DNA of 64,000 nucleotides from Pohlia nutans (lineage: Eukaryota > Streptophyta > Bryopsida > Bryales > Mniaceae): positions 12,480,113-12,544,112 of the forward strand of contig CM040092.1 in assembly GCA_022496805.1 (NCBI GenBank), written 5' to 3'. Under the pieces are notes generated by a model, which was not told the DNA's origin, made no database searches, and worked only from the letters and a program-made list of their open reading frames with translations. The first letter of the stretch is position 1. Each line of letters opens with the position of its first letter. Shown here piece by piece: positions 10,591-22,251 of the stretch. The position numbers were made by a program, and so were the translations under genes.

Positions 10591-12173
10591 CAGTCACTAA
10601 AAGAACTGAGTCTATATGTTTGAGTCAGTTTCATGGGATTGAGAAATCCATGAAAACAAATGAGGAAATTCAAAAACTTTCTACACAAAAGTTGTAAAGC
10701 ATGAAGTAATGAACATCTAAGTGATAGAAAACAAAATATATTGTCATTGTGAGATACAAGATTTCGAAATTGCTACGTACATTGACTTAGTTTTTTGTGC
10801 ACTTTTTATAAAGCACTCAAAACTTTGTCCACTTTCGTTTTGCATCCAAAACAGTTGCAATTTGAGGAGGCATGCTAGCATACAAGTTCTTACACTCATC
10901 TACACTAACGCAAGGGTAGACATCTTGCACACAATTCTATAGCTCATGAAGATTCTTTGGAGGAATAGGATAGGTATTCAATCGCCGTTTTAAGGAGGCC
11001 CAAACTTGTTCAATGGGATTGATGTCAGGTGATTGTGTAGGTCACTCTATAACATCATAATGTTGCTTCCAAAACCATTTGTTAACAATTCTACCTGTGT
11101 GCAGAGGAGCATTGTCTTGTTGAAAAATGATTCATCTATATCAAAGTCAAAATCAACCAATTTAGTGAACAATTCTTCTTGTAACAACTTCAAACAATCT
11201 CTAGCCTTCATCCTCCCATATATCTTGCACACAATACCTACTCCTTTTGATGTTAAATAACTCTAAAATGTGATTGAACCTCCACCATGTTTCACTATTT
11301 GTTTAACAACACGAGCTAAAAGGCTCTTTTTATCATGAAACCAACACCAAGTCCTCCCATCAAAGTTGAAACGATTGACCTTTGTTTCATCACTAAAAAC
11401 AACCCTCTTCCAATCACTAATTGTCCAATCTTTATGTAATCTAGCAAAATCCCATCTATCCTTCACGTTCTTAGGAGACAAAGTTGGCTTAAAAACCTTC
11501 TTTTTTGATCCTAAACTTGCTTCTTTCAAGGCATTCCTCACTGTTTCAACACAAACCTGTACTTTTGTCTCACTCTTCACTGATTTTGTTGCCTCCACCG
11601 TGTTTTCTAACTCCCCTACAGTGACTACACATACTACATATTCCTTCTCATGCTTTGTTAGAGCCTTTGGACGCTCTCCTTTTGGCATGTTTATGCTTTG
11701 AAAGCATTTATTTCTAATCCTATTCACCGTAGACTGTGACAAACCAATAGCTCGTGCAACTTTTCTACTGCTCTCACTTTTTTGCGAAAGAGCAGCAACA
11801 TTCAACTCTTTCTCTTTTGAAATCGACCTCATAGTGCCTCATAACCTCTCTATACTCACCCTAAACCTTCTATAGCTTCAATTCAACACCACCCACAAAA
11901 ATTTCACACCAAACGCATCAAAATTGACAAAATTTCACTCAAAGGAGGTTGCTTCAAAAGTGCTAAAAAATTGAGTTTATCAAGGCAACCTCTCTTCTTT
12001 CTTTCTCTCTCAAGTTTGAACACGTGTAGTGAGATTAGGGCAATGTGACATGCATTATTCACTCAAGTAGTTTTCAAATGGGACAATTTTTAAAATAGAT
12101 CGCATCTACAACTCTGACTGTAGCACTCCGAAGTTGAGAGACTCAAACATAGACCCAGTTTTTTGAGTGATTG
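10591..12173 (-). mobile_element. Full-length Tc1-type transposon, decayed
   Basis: The ends are ~35-bp inverted repeats (CAGTCACTAAAAGAACTG and its counterpart, sharing GTCTATnTGTTTGAGTC) flanked by TA on each side. The 1583-bp interior holds one degraded transposase on the minus strand. Size, TA duplication and gene content all fit Tc1/mariner. Confidence 0.9.
10817..11832 (-). pseudogene. Tc1-type transposase (DD34E), inactivated
   Basis: The frame starts MRSISKEKELNV and shows an N-terminal helix-turn-helix (SSRKVARAIGLSQSTV), a second DNA-binding region, then the catalytic motifs FSDET, QDNAPLHT and SPDINPIE. Thirty-four residues separate the second Asp from the Glu, the Tc1 signature. 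The C-terminus (SMPPQIATVL) ends at TGA 10817, giving about 338 residues, normal for the family. Three in-frame stops (11263 TAG, 11042 TGA, 10937 TAG) stand where tryptophan is expected and each fits one G-to-A change. A one-base frameshift lies near 11128. No intact transposase can be made. Confidence 0.9.
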
Positions 12174-12175
12174 TA

Positions 12176-12258
12176 TATTCCCTCTGTTCTAGTTTGATTG
12201 CCGCAAATGAACAATGAAATAGTATTGGTTTACGACAATCAATCTGGAATATAGGGAG
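12176..12258. mobile_element. Stowaway-like MITE (83 bp)
   Basis: The ends are inverted repeats (TTCCCTCTGTTCTAG against CTCCCTATATTCCAG, then TTGATTG on both sides), flanked by TA. The CTCCCTCYGTTC type of end is typical of plant Stowaway elements. Its left TA is the same dinucleotide as the right TA of the Tc1 element. Confidence 0.75.
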
Positions 12259-12308
12259 TATTAACTATCATCGCAATTTGACACCTTTTTTCTTTTTGGA
12301 GTGACTAC

Positions 12309-12573
12309 TGTACTACCATAGTTGGTTGCCAAAAAATAATTCAAAAAATAAAAATGTAATAAATCAGAAATTATGAGGACCAAAACAAAATAAATAAATT
12401 TAGCTATATTTTCTATTTCTAAGCTATTTTGGGCCATTTTGGGCCATTTTAAATCACTTTTTTGCTAAAAAAACCAAACCAAGAAATTCATTTTTTGAGG
12501 AACGAACCTTATTTTTCAAAAAATATTAAACATTCGTTCGTAGGTGGTGATCCAGCGATGGTACTACGGTACC
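12309..12573. mobile_element. MITE family H, copy 1
   Basis: Ends carry TACTACCATAGTTGG and CCAGCGATGGTACTAC inverted repeats. The interior matches 55105-55375 in the opposite orientation (TTATGAGGACnAA, AAGCTATTTTGGGCC, AAGAAATTCATTTTT). Confidence 0.7.
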
Positions 12574-12960
12574 ATTGGTCTCTCCCTAATCTCACTAATA
12601 ATCGCACATGCATGGTGTAACCACGATTAGGAAGGTCGAATTAGCTTGGAGATGGACAGTGTTTGTGAATTTGCGAGAGTGAAGCCAAGTTTGGTGTGTG
12701 CACTTTGGAGAGATATAAGAGTATTGCTTGAATATGCTAGAATTCTTCATGTGATGGTAAGTTATATCACATTTGTGGGGCTAGCAACTACTTCTTTGCT
12801 GTAGAACGTTGGTGTCTTAGTTTTCATGTTTGATGGGTCCCGACATTATTTGGACAAGGTGTTTATAGGCTTATTGTGTTTTGGTGACGTCTCAATTAAG
12901 AAATTGAAGATTTCTATTTGCAGTAGCGGGGAATGTAGGTGTAGAAATCTGTTGTATGAT
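12574..12960. other. Unassigned intergenic DNA
   Basis: No gene or repeat recognised. Confidence 0.4.
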
Positions 12961-13388
12961 TAGAGTTTACCGAAAAGAAGAGAGAATACATGTTAGGTGA
13001 GGTGAGTCTGACCCGTATCTAAGGCAACCAAGCAAACTGGCATGGTTTCCAAAGAATCCAAAATAGAAAGGAGTGTGAACTAGTTTTGCCGTCACAAAGG
13101 AGGCAAAATTGAGACTAAGGTGAGTTCACAGAGAGACAAGGCTTGGAGGCGATGACCCACATCCAATTTAAGATAATGGTAAGGCATGTGGAAAACTTGA
13201 GATATAATTAGGTGGCTGGTTAGATTAGTTGGCTTTGACAACTTGAAGCTCATGTCTAAAATTGAAGTTGGAGGGTGTTGAGTTCTCTATTTGATTTGAT
13301 TTCGGTTACACTCAAAGAGGACATAGACTCTAGTTTCTTGATATTTGGGGGTCAGATCACCTGTTCTGATTTCGGTTAACTCAATTGT
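12961..13388. mobile_element. MITE family FB, single copy
   Basis: Bounded by TAGAGTTTACCGAAAAG and GATTTCGGTTAACTC. Its interior (AGAAAGGAGTGTGAACTAG, CTTGGAGGCGATG, TAATTAGGTG) matches each half of the palindrome at 63046-63776. Confidence 0.75.
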
Positions 13389-15030
13389 CTTCATAATTTG
13401 GGATTACTTCCTTCAGCCACTTCTTGTTGCACAGTTCTATGAAAAATTGCTACTAACGGTAAACACTTTGTACTAAATTTGGGCTCGAATGTTGAAAAGT
13501 GATTGAATTAGTAATCAAAGACGTAAAGGTTTTGAGCATTAGAAATGTGAGTTTTTAGAAGTAAGAGAAAAAGAAAGAAACAAGGTTGACTTACTTTGCA
13601 CCACAAGTCAGGGATAAAGACACAAGGCCACCAATAATCTTTAAAATCTCTGCACCAGTGCTCAAAATTGAAGTATTCAGTGCCCTTCCAATGGGTTTTG
13701 GGGCTTTCAAAAATACCTTTGGAAAAATTGTCCTTCAAAACATTATTTTGGTGTAATGGTGGTCCCGTCACTTGAAGGGCTTGATGTAAAATGCCCTTCA
13801 TCTATTGTTCATCAGCGCATGTGAAGTTTGTCATCTACAGTTCTACCCTAACTCACTGAAATTCGAGCAATTCCATCAGACTGCTAGAGACCCAGAGTAC
13901 CAGTTGCCCAGTTCACCCAAGTTGTCAGTTGAGAGCAGTTCAAGAAAAGTTTACCTCAATTGAGTGCCAGTTAACCCCAGTTGACTTTCATTTCAAATTT
14001 TCAACTCTGGAGTGCCGGAGTGTAGACTTCCTGAGTGTTGTCAAATCGAGATCCAACTTGCCAAGACTATTTGATCGATTGGACGGTTGTGAGTGAGCAC
14101 GTGAGCAGAGGCTTTCAAACTACAGAACGATTGCTTGAATTTCATGGAATCATTGGCTAGTGAGCAAATCCGTGGATTGAATGTGATTGATTAATCAAGT
14201 ATTCAATCTTGGAAGGCCGGAAGTGAGTGGATCGAGCTTTGGGAGTGAGCGCATCCATTGCAATGAGGAGGCGGCAGTTTGATTGACAGTAAGTTGAAGC
14301 TTCTGCGTGTGTTTTTTTGAAATTTTTAAAATTTATCTAGACCTATTGAATATAGTCAGATCAATAAGATACAATAATACCAGTGCTGGTCAGTTCCTGC
14401 AAGGCCGGGGTGTTGAGATTTACAAAATTACAGTGTTTGATTTTGGAAGAGGACAAAACAGCTCTTAGAAACAGCCGGTTGGTTTTGGAGGTGGAACAAT
14501 TACTGTGAGCCCTAGACTACAAACATTTGGGCTAGGTGGAGATTGATCATATAGATCAACTTATCAAGCTCTCGATCATTGGAACTTATAGTGCCTATAT
14601 TAATTTCAAGGTACCTATTAATTTCATTCCATTTACTGTGACAGTTTTGTTGTTGAATAAAAATGCCTACTTGATTACATGCAAATTGCTTCAATCTTCG
14701 ATTTTCACGATTTGTAAATAAAGCTTAGAGTTCAATTTCAAGAGCACACACCTTTTTGATGTGACAAAGTGCCGATAGCCTAAGTTGACACATGGTTCAA
14801 TTTCAGCTGACATTGATGGTTGATTCTTCATTTTTTTTCAATGTAATGGAAGCATGTACCATACAAATTATGCATGATTTTAATATGAGTTTTATATTTC
14901 TTTGAAAATTCTCCATTGACGTCTTGGATTTGAACGTGCCCTTCAATCGAAATGCTGAAATTTTAGAGCCCTTCAATATGAAATTCATACGAGGACTTCA
15001 ATTTTGAGCACTACTCTGCACCTTTGCACC
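13389..15030. other. Intergenic DNA without recognised gene
   Basis: GC is somewhat higher around 13.8-14.3 kb, but no convincing exon, domain or repeat is visible. Short open frames have unremarkable composition. Confidence 0.4.
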
Positions 15031-15531
15031 ACTAGGGAAAAACATATAGCAAAATTAAGACGTATTATACAATGTAACTTCCATAACTTTGATGAAGTTT
15101 ATTTCAATAAAGAAAATGCAAAACATGATGTTTGAAAATTATCCATATAGTCAAATTTTCAAAAATATTTTTAGACCTTCATTTAATGAATTTAGATTGA
15201 AGAAATTAACTTAGAATATTCACCAAAATTTATGTTTTGTATTTTAGAATTCAAATTTTGGTATTGGTTAGAATTATACTTTTCATTCTAGAAGCAAAAA
15301 AGAGCAAAAGAATTGATGAAAAGAACAACGTTGCTTTCTCCAAATAGTAAATTTTGTAACATTGGACAATGTAGAGGTGTTTGTCTCTGAAAAATTCCCC
15401 TATCTGGAGTTTAACTTGGGTTGGAAAGTAGACTTGATTTCCAATTAGGAAATAATTTTAATATATTCAAAAAAATATTATTTTTGACCTCGAGCAGCCA
15501 CAAAATTGTCTCTTCGGCTCTTAGGAGTTAA
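15031..15531. mobile_element. TTAA-type MITE family TT-G, copy 2
   Basis: It ends CGGCTCTTAGGAGTTAA; the left end is degraded. Internal landmarks (TTTGATGAAGTTTATT, GTCAAATTTTCAAAAAT, GGAGTTTAACTTGGGTT) align with 5160-6236 and 17526-18390. Confidence 0.6.
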
Positions 15532-15987
15532 AACCTATGAAGGTTGATAACTCGTGCATGAGACGCATAAATACTTATTGAAGATGATTTTTTTCAATTA
15601 ATTTAATGAAACTTTGTTAAATATCATATCTTTTATTTTATTAGAAAACCAATTCCACATAAATAAACAAATGTATTTTTGGACCTTGCATTGTAGTTTC
15701 TTCACAGGGATCACGAATGGTCCACTTTACCTTGCTTTCACCCAAGTGCATGTAGGTTTGGGACTTATAGGACGTGCATCTCTATAGTAATAATTAAATC
15801 CTTCATCTCATGGAAACACCCGCCTCTATTAAAAAAACCACCAAGGCATTTGCTCGTTTAGTTGACTATTTTCATCTACACACAATTTTTTCAGTTTCTT
15901 TCAATCAACATTCTTTGCAACGAGGTCCATGATGTTTCTTGATCCAATGTTTTTTTTAGTTTTATGTTGCATTGCAACACGGGTTTC

Positions 15988-15997
15988 TACTATTTTA

Positions 15998-16067
<70 letters not shown>
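15988..16067. repeat. (AT)n microsatellite
   Basis: Almost uninterrupted AT dinucleotides for about 70 bases. Confidence 0.95.
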
Positions 16068-16071
<4 letters not shown>

Positions 16072-16079
16072 TAAATAAG

Positions 16080-16161
16080 AGTGTGATTATGAATTCTCTT
16101 ATTGGTTTTGCATTTTTAGTTTGTGATTATGAATTCTCTTATTGGTTTTGCATTTTTAGTT
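16080..16161 (+). repeat. Two-copy ~40-bp tandem repeat
   Basis: The unit GTGATTATGAATTCTC through CATTTTTAGTTT occurs twice head to tail with no mismatch seen. Confidence 0.9.
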
Positions 16162-16472
16162 TGTACAACATGAATATTTTGTGACAAAAATGGTTCCTTC
16201 TACATGATATAAATGGAGATTGCAATGCTTAATCTTTGAAGATACATAAATTATTCATTTTTAGTAAAACAATACTTGAAATATGTATAAAACCAACCAA
16301 AGTATACATCAATGGTTTTGGAAAAACCACCTTATGTTACAAAACATATATTGAAACAAACTTCATATTACAAATGTAAGGTTCAATGTTGTTTTTAAAG
16401 TTGATTCTATGTTAAATTTAATATTGAAATGATATAGAAATTCAAATTCAAAGATACACACAATGCAGACAT

Positions 16473-17054
16473 TTAACCCCTAAAGGACCACGAGGCCACC
16501 ACGTGGCTTCTGGAACTAGAAAGTGAGGAAATTCGAGTTGCTGGACCGTGAATTGTAAGGTGAGCAACAAGGAGACCCTGGTTCTTTTTGAGAGCTGAAT
16601 CCGTGGGTACTTCTTGATCAAAATTTCATGAAGTGTGCGATTTTTGGTGATATTATTGAGCTGCAATGAGGCTATTTGGGCGTCACTTGAGACCCTCATA
16701 TCTTTCTCCTCACACCTCCAAACTATGTGAAATTTTTTGCACATGTTCAAAATGATGATCATTGTGCGTGGTAGAAATTTCAGAATTTTTGGAGCACTTC
16801 TAATCAATCCGATTTCAGCATATGTACAAAATACCCTGAACAAGTTCCATCAATCTTCTCAACGGTGGTATTTTCTCAAAAATTGTGCGATTTTGTTGAT
16901 CCTTTTTTCATACAAAAGCTACGTAAGTCTTCTTTAATTTCAACGGTGCCGATCATCAAAATTAACCCACACTAATGAGGAATTGAGCTTGTTATAAGAG
17001 CTAGTCAAGAAAACAAGAGCTAAGCTAAAACCCCCCCGGTCCTTTAGGGGTTAA
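16473..17054. mobile_element. TTAA-type MITE family TT-F, copy 1
   Basis: Ends TTAACCCCTAAAGGACC and GGTCCTTTAGGGGTTAA are perfect inverted repeats of 17 bases. 582 bp, no coding capacity. The terminal repeat is shared with 53433-54620 but the interiors differ. Confidence 0.85.
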
Positions 17055-17525
17055 ATCCAAAGATAATTTTATATATGATATAGATTTAGATTTAAATACT
17101 ATACCACTGTTTCTTTTATGATAGATGTACATGGTCCAATTTCAATTTTAGATCAAGTATGAAGAATATCTTGACCTCATATTGAAAGCTTTGTCAATAT
17201 ATGTAAATTTAATTCAATTCACCTATACATCCTACATTGTTTGTCAATTTTTTTAAATATAAAAATTTGATACTATACCCTAAACAATGGGACAGTAAAT
17301 CCTCCATAGTGTTCTAGAATATCATGTTGATTGGTAAACCATTTTTGCAAAAGTGGCTGTAAATGTAAAAAGTCCAAATAAATAGAGTAAAATTTGAAAT
17401 TAATTTTAAGTAGTTCAAACTGTGAGTTAATTTTTTAAATGCCAATCATGTTGATATTTGGAATGTCATTCAATCCCGGGGTGCGATATACTAAACACGT
17501 GAAAGTATATGTGAGTGTACAAAAC

Positions 17526-18390
17526 TTAACCCCTAAATGACAAAGGGGGTAAGGGCACAATCTAAATGTGTTATAAAATGTTATTTTTGCAATTTTGATG
17601 AAGTTTTGTTCACAAGAGAAAATGAGAAGCATGACGTTTAGTAATTACCCAAATGGTCAAACTTTCAAAAATGTTTTAGATACTCATTTAATGAATTTAA
17701 AAGCATTTATCGTTGAATATTCACCAAAATTGCAAATTTTGTTTTTAGAATTTGAAATTTGGTTTGATTGGTCAAAACTAGACATTCTATTCTAAAATGG
17801 TCAATGACAAAATTTTCAAAGGGGAGAACATCATTACTTTCTTAAAATAATAAGTTTTATAACACTAGGGCTCCGCTTCTCTCCGCACCACCAGTGACGA
17901 AGTGAAAGGCTATGAACTTGAATAAGACGTGAAAGACTAAGTTACTTCATATAATGGTCTTTGAAGGCAAAATAGAACATTCATGGGAAGACCATTCAAA
18001 AATGTGAAAGGCTAGGTTACATCATAAAAAGATTACATCATCAAAAACCTTGCCCTAGAACTGTGTCGATTGTCGGCTTGCGACTCGCCGGCTCACTTAC
18101 AAACCCTACAACCGTTGAAAAGCCACAAGTGAAACCTATAGTCGCCAATACCATTTTTCTAAACCAACTCCGACCTACGGTTGTCATTGGAACTAAAGCA
18201 ATGTTCAGATGTTTGTCTTTGAAAAATCCTCCTCGGTAGAGTTTAACTCGGGTTGACATGATTCAATTTGGCTTGGAAAATAGGCTCGATTTTCTATTTA
18301 ATTTTTTTGTATTTTGATAATTTCTTTTTCATCTTGGGCAACCCGTAAAAGAAGGGCAACGACCATAAAATGGTAGTTTGGTTAAGGGGT
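17526..18390. mobile_element. TTAA-type MITE family TT-G, copy 3, interrupted
   Basis: It starts TTAACCCCTAAATGAC and ends near GTTTGGTTAAGGGG. It is interrupted at about 17868-18192 by a family-K element; the flanks rejoin in alignment with copy 2 (TTTATAACAC, then CAATGTTCAGATGTTTGTC). Confidence 0.6.
17868..18192. repeat. Family-K element, copy 1 (nested)
   Basis: About 325 bp starting GGGCTCCGCTTCTCTCC. It is an inverted relative of 18817-19125 at about 85 percent similarity by eye. Flanking CTA trinucleotides could be a target duplication. Confidence 0.6.
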
Positions 18391-18816
18391 ATTAGTTTGA
18401 ACATTTCCGTACAATGTATACATATGCTATTCATATTATAATTTGTAGTTATGTACTTATACGGAGGGCACTTTAAAAGTATAGAACATTTGTATTTGTA
18501 TAGTAGTGTTACTCGACTTTAAATAATAATTTTTTATATTGAATAAATTATGATGAACAATTTTATGACTTCTTCATTATCATATCTCTTCACAGGAACC
18601 TTGCCACGGTATCGTGGTAGTAGGAGAACAATACCTGGGCATCATGCATACAACATACTTTGTCAACGAAAGCTAAGGTTTTTCAACATTACTCATATGG
18701 TAGGGGTTGATTTTCTCTTAAAGGTGTATTTATACAATTATATGTTTAAGACTATATATGCAGGATTTTTTTGTGTGTATACATATTGCCAAATTTTTTT
18801 TATCATTGTAATTTCA
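18391..18816. other. Unassigned AT-rich DNA between family-K copies
   Basis: The spacer shows no domain I recognise. Confidence 0.4.
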
Positions 18817-19125
18817 ATGACGACCGTAGATTGAAGCTGGTTTAGAAAAATGGTATTGACGACTATAGGTTCCACTTGTAGGTTTCCAACGCTTGTAGGA
18901 TTTGTAAGTGAGCTGGCAAGCCACGAGCCGGTAATCAACAATTTTAAGGCACATATTTTTATGATGTAATTTAGCCTTTCACATCCTTGGATGGTCTTCC
19001 CGTGATTGTTCCATTCCACCCTCCAAAACCATTATATGAAGTAACCTAGCCTTTCATGTCTTATTCAAGTTCATGGCCTTTCACTTCGTCATTGGTGGTG
19101 CAGAGAGAAGCGGAACCCTAGTTGT
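18817..19125. repeat. Family-K element, copy 2
   Basis: Reverse complement relative of 17868-18192, ending AGAGAAGCGGAACCC. The pair could pair as a long imperfect hairpin across an ~620-bp spacer. Confidence 0.6.
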
Positions 19126-19472
19126 ATGTGTTTTATTTAATTTCATTAAAAAAAAACTTGTATATAGGAGGTTTGTAAAGTACGTTGTTGATAAATGTGA
19201 TTATAGGTTTTAATGAGAGGTGCACCCCTCGAGTATCAGATATAATAAATTTTCTAAAAAAATATTAAAATATTGATATTATTTTATTGAGAATGGCTAG
19301 TAAAATTCAAAAATTGGAGTAGTTTTGTTAAATAATGTTAAAAAACCATAACAACTTCATTACCTACAGCAAGTGTTCACAACTTGACATAAAGAAGTTG
19401 TTCACTTAATTAGATGTATGACCAATCCTCATGATACCGTATACTAAAAACGTACAATTACAAAGTGTGAAA
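19126..19472. other. Unassigned AT-rich DNA
   Basis: No gene or repeat recognised. Confidence 0.4.
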
Positions 19473-20020
19473 TTAACCCTTAAACGTACCACTCCTTTGT
19501 AGGAAAATCAAACTACACAATTTAGCCTTCAAGATTTATCAAAATATATTTTGTAATATTTTTCATGCATGGAATTGAATGTTTCCTATTAGTCTTGAAA
19601 TTTTCAGATTTTTTTGATTTAATACGGTCATTTTAACAAAATTTTAAGTCAAATACTTCAAAAAAATAATTTTTATTACAAAAAAGCTTTAAAAAATTAA
19701 TATTTTTTTGGGAGCAGGTACAAATTACAATGGAGAATCACATGATATGTTTTCCATAGAAATTTTTTATTTAAATTTTGAAATTCGAAAAGTGAACATC
19801 CTATGTAGTGTAATTCAAACCTTGAGCTACAAAGCTTGCACAAGCAATAAAATACTCAATAATTGGAATTTTTAAGATTTGAAAAGTGGAGTACAAACTA
19901 GACTTAATAAACTTCATTTTCTTAGTTGGGTGTATTAGCAACAAAAGTCATCTTCAAGATCAAAATTGGGTTTGACCAACAAACGTCCAGAAACTGGACG
20001 CTGGGACGTTTAGGGGTTAA
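19473..20020. mobile_element. TTAA-type MITE family TT-B, copy 1
   Basis: Ends TTAACCCTTAAACGTACC and GGGACGTTTAGGGGTTAA. A nearly identical inverted copy lies at 25963-26509. CGTCCAGAAACTGGACG near the right end is a small palindrome. 548 bp, no coding capacity. Confidence 0.9.
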
Positions 20021-20371
20021 AGAGGGTTGAGGATATACAGTACACTTAAACCTCCTTATCATGACCCTTTTTCCGCCCTTTTTACAATGACATTTTAGCA
20101 CATCTAGCACATTGGCAATGCTATCATTGATTGTAGCACATTTATCATACATTCAAATTAGTGTAGGTGAAGGGCAGGGTTGATAGAAAATATTTCTAAA
20201 AATGAATGCCATAATATTTGGAAAAATTTATTTTTCACTTTCTTTGGTACGGTGAAAAAGATGATATTGAAAATATTCATGAATATCATGTCTATTAAAA
20301 TTTAATTTTTTATTTAAAAAAAATATTTGGTTTAGAAGGATACTAGTATGCCACTTACAATATGTCATAAG

Positions 20372-20945
20372 TTAACCCCTAACTGCCCGACTGTCCATTT
20401 TCTGGACAATGTGTAGATTTCATCCACGTTTTCTCATTTGTCATGCACTTTTTGGAAAGAAATGAATGTTACAATTTTTTTATGGCAAGATGGCTTCATG
20501 CATGCGTGATCCGATTAGAAAGGGGATGATTTGTGAAAAAAATCATGCCTCATTTCATATTCCTGTTTAAAAATTCAAAAATTTTAGTCTAAATGTGCTC
20601 TTGAAAAAATGAACTCATAAAATTAAGCAACCAAAAAGTCTCCAAAAATCACTACATTTAGAGTATTACATTTCAACCCATCACAACAAATTCCATCTAC
20701 AGATTGAAAAAATACCTAGTTTATAATTGAATTGCAAAATATTTTTGAATTTCAAGTTTCAAATTTTATACAAAATATTGGTGATAGAAATTGTAGATCT
20801 AATTGTATGGATAGAATCTAAAATTTATAATGTACAACTGTCTTTTGTTCATACATCAAATTCAAAATATCCCTCTTGGTTGCATTTTATAATGTATCTT
20901 ACAAAACTACCGAATTTGGAGAGAGGAGAGGGCGTTAGGGGTTAA
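20372..20945. mobile_element. TTAA-type MITE family TT-A, copy 2
   Basis: Starts TTAACCCCTAACTGCC and ends GGCGTTAGGGGTTAA, with the TT-A landmarks GTGATCCGATTAGAAAGG and CCGAATTTGGAGAG. It lies only 36 bases from the next TTAA element. Confidence 0.85.
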
Positions 20946-20980
20946 TGAAAAATTGGGACTCAAGGTGGTGAGATTAGTAG

Positions 20981-21560
20981 TTAACCCTTAAGCGTGCAAG
21001 GAGCCTTGTAGGGCCATGTTTGATTGTTTTCGAGATTGTTTTTTAGTCAAACGCTGATTTTCACCTAATTCCTAATTTCAAATGAAAATGGTCACAACTA
21101 AGAAAGTGTGGGGGCTACCTTCTACTTTCTAGTCCAATTTACCGTTCTTCAAAATGGTTAAAACTGCGTCTTTTTATAGCACTTTAAAGCTCAAAACCCT
21201 AAAATTCCATTATACACTACAGGAAATGTTTTATTTTTTTATTTTTTTATCGAATTTCTTTTTATGTAAGCTCAAAAAGCATGCTACCTACACCTTATTG
21301 TTCATCACTATTATTTACATTTTCCCTAAAAAATTCATACTATTCTAAGCTTTTTTGTAATTACTATAATTTTTACAAGAAAAAACTTTGAAAAATCTTA
21401 CATATATTTTTAAATTTTTAAATTTTTATTGAAAAAATCAGGGTAAAACAGTTTAACAATACCTTATATGAGAAAAACACCATAAAGTAGAATATATTTA
21501 AAATGTGAGGAATTGATAAGGTTTGACCGGGTAATTGTAGTGTGAACGCTTAAGGGTTAA
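20981..21560. mobile_element. TTAA-type MITE family TT-C, copy 2
   Basis: Ends TTAACCCTTAAGCGTGC and GAACGCTTAAGGGTTAA. It is inverted relative to 2904-3518. Confidence 0.85.
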
Positions 21561-22251
21561 AGAGGTTTGAGTGTAGTAAGTGTACTTAGGGAATTAATCC
21601 TTCATTAGAGGTAAGCCTAATCCGGTATTACAGAGCCCTGCCATCGACTGACACCCGATGTGTGCAAGGCACGCTCCTGCTGCAGCAGATCGTCGCCTCC
21701 CGACCTGCGAGATCATGCCCGCAAGCATCACGCACACTTTCGAATCAATCCAGAGATGTCGCAATTGAAGCACTTCTGAACCTCGACACAGGGATCCAAT
21801 TTTGAGCTTCTGCAGTGATCTATGGCGGTCGATTGATCGTGTGCAGCTTAGCTCACTGGACACAAATCGACATGTCGCTTAGGGTTTTGATTTGATTGAA
21901 TGGCGCATGTCTTTGCCGATAATTTATGTTTGTGTGTAGCGCGTCGATGTAGCTCCTGGACACAAATCGACCTATCACTTTAGGGTTTTGGTTCAATACA
22001 CTCAAAACCTCATTAATCTTACCACTCTTTAATCTCGACTTCTTCATGTTTGAATGCGTGACAAGTCAACGGTATCGCGGCAAGTGTGCAGGATCAATTC
22101 TCGATTGTTATTTTAGCGAAGGTCATAATAATAAAGAGGTTGGAGCATACAATGTTAAATTAGGGTTTTTGGGAAGGCTCGAGATTTTGTTTCCTTCGAA
22201 GGGAGGGTAACAGAACAGTTTGAATGTGCGGGACCTTGACTGAATAGCAGA
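21561..22251 (+). promoter_or_regulatory. Upstream region of the CCX gene with a direct repeat
   Basis: This is the non-TE interval between the TT-C element and the CCX start codon. It contains a ~40-bp direct repeat (21850-21889 and 21951-21990) sharing GGACACAAATCGAC and AGGGTTTTG; the latter resembles the plant telo-box. Promoter role is inferred from position only. Confidence 0.4.

Noticed and set aside
16080..16161. CRISPR-like repeat
   Set aside because: Only two adjacent copies without spacers, in eukaryotic DNA.
21594..21863. 89-residue minus-strand frame upstream of CCX
   Set aside because: No domain, no splice context; GC-rich promoter DNA.
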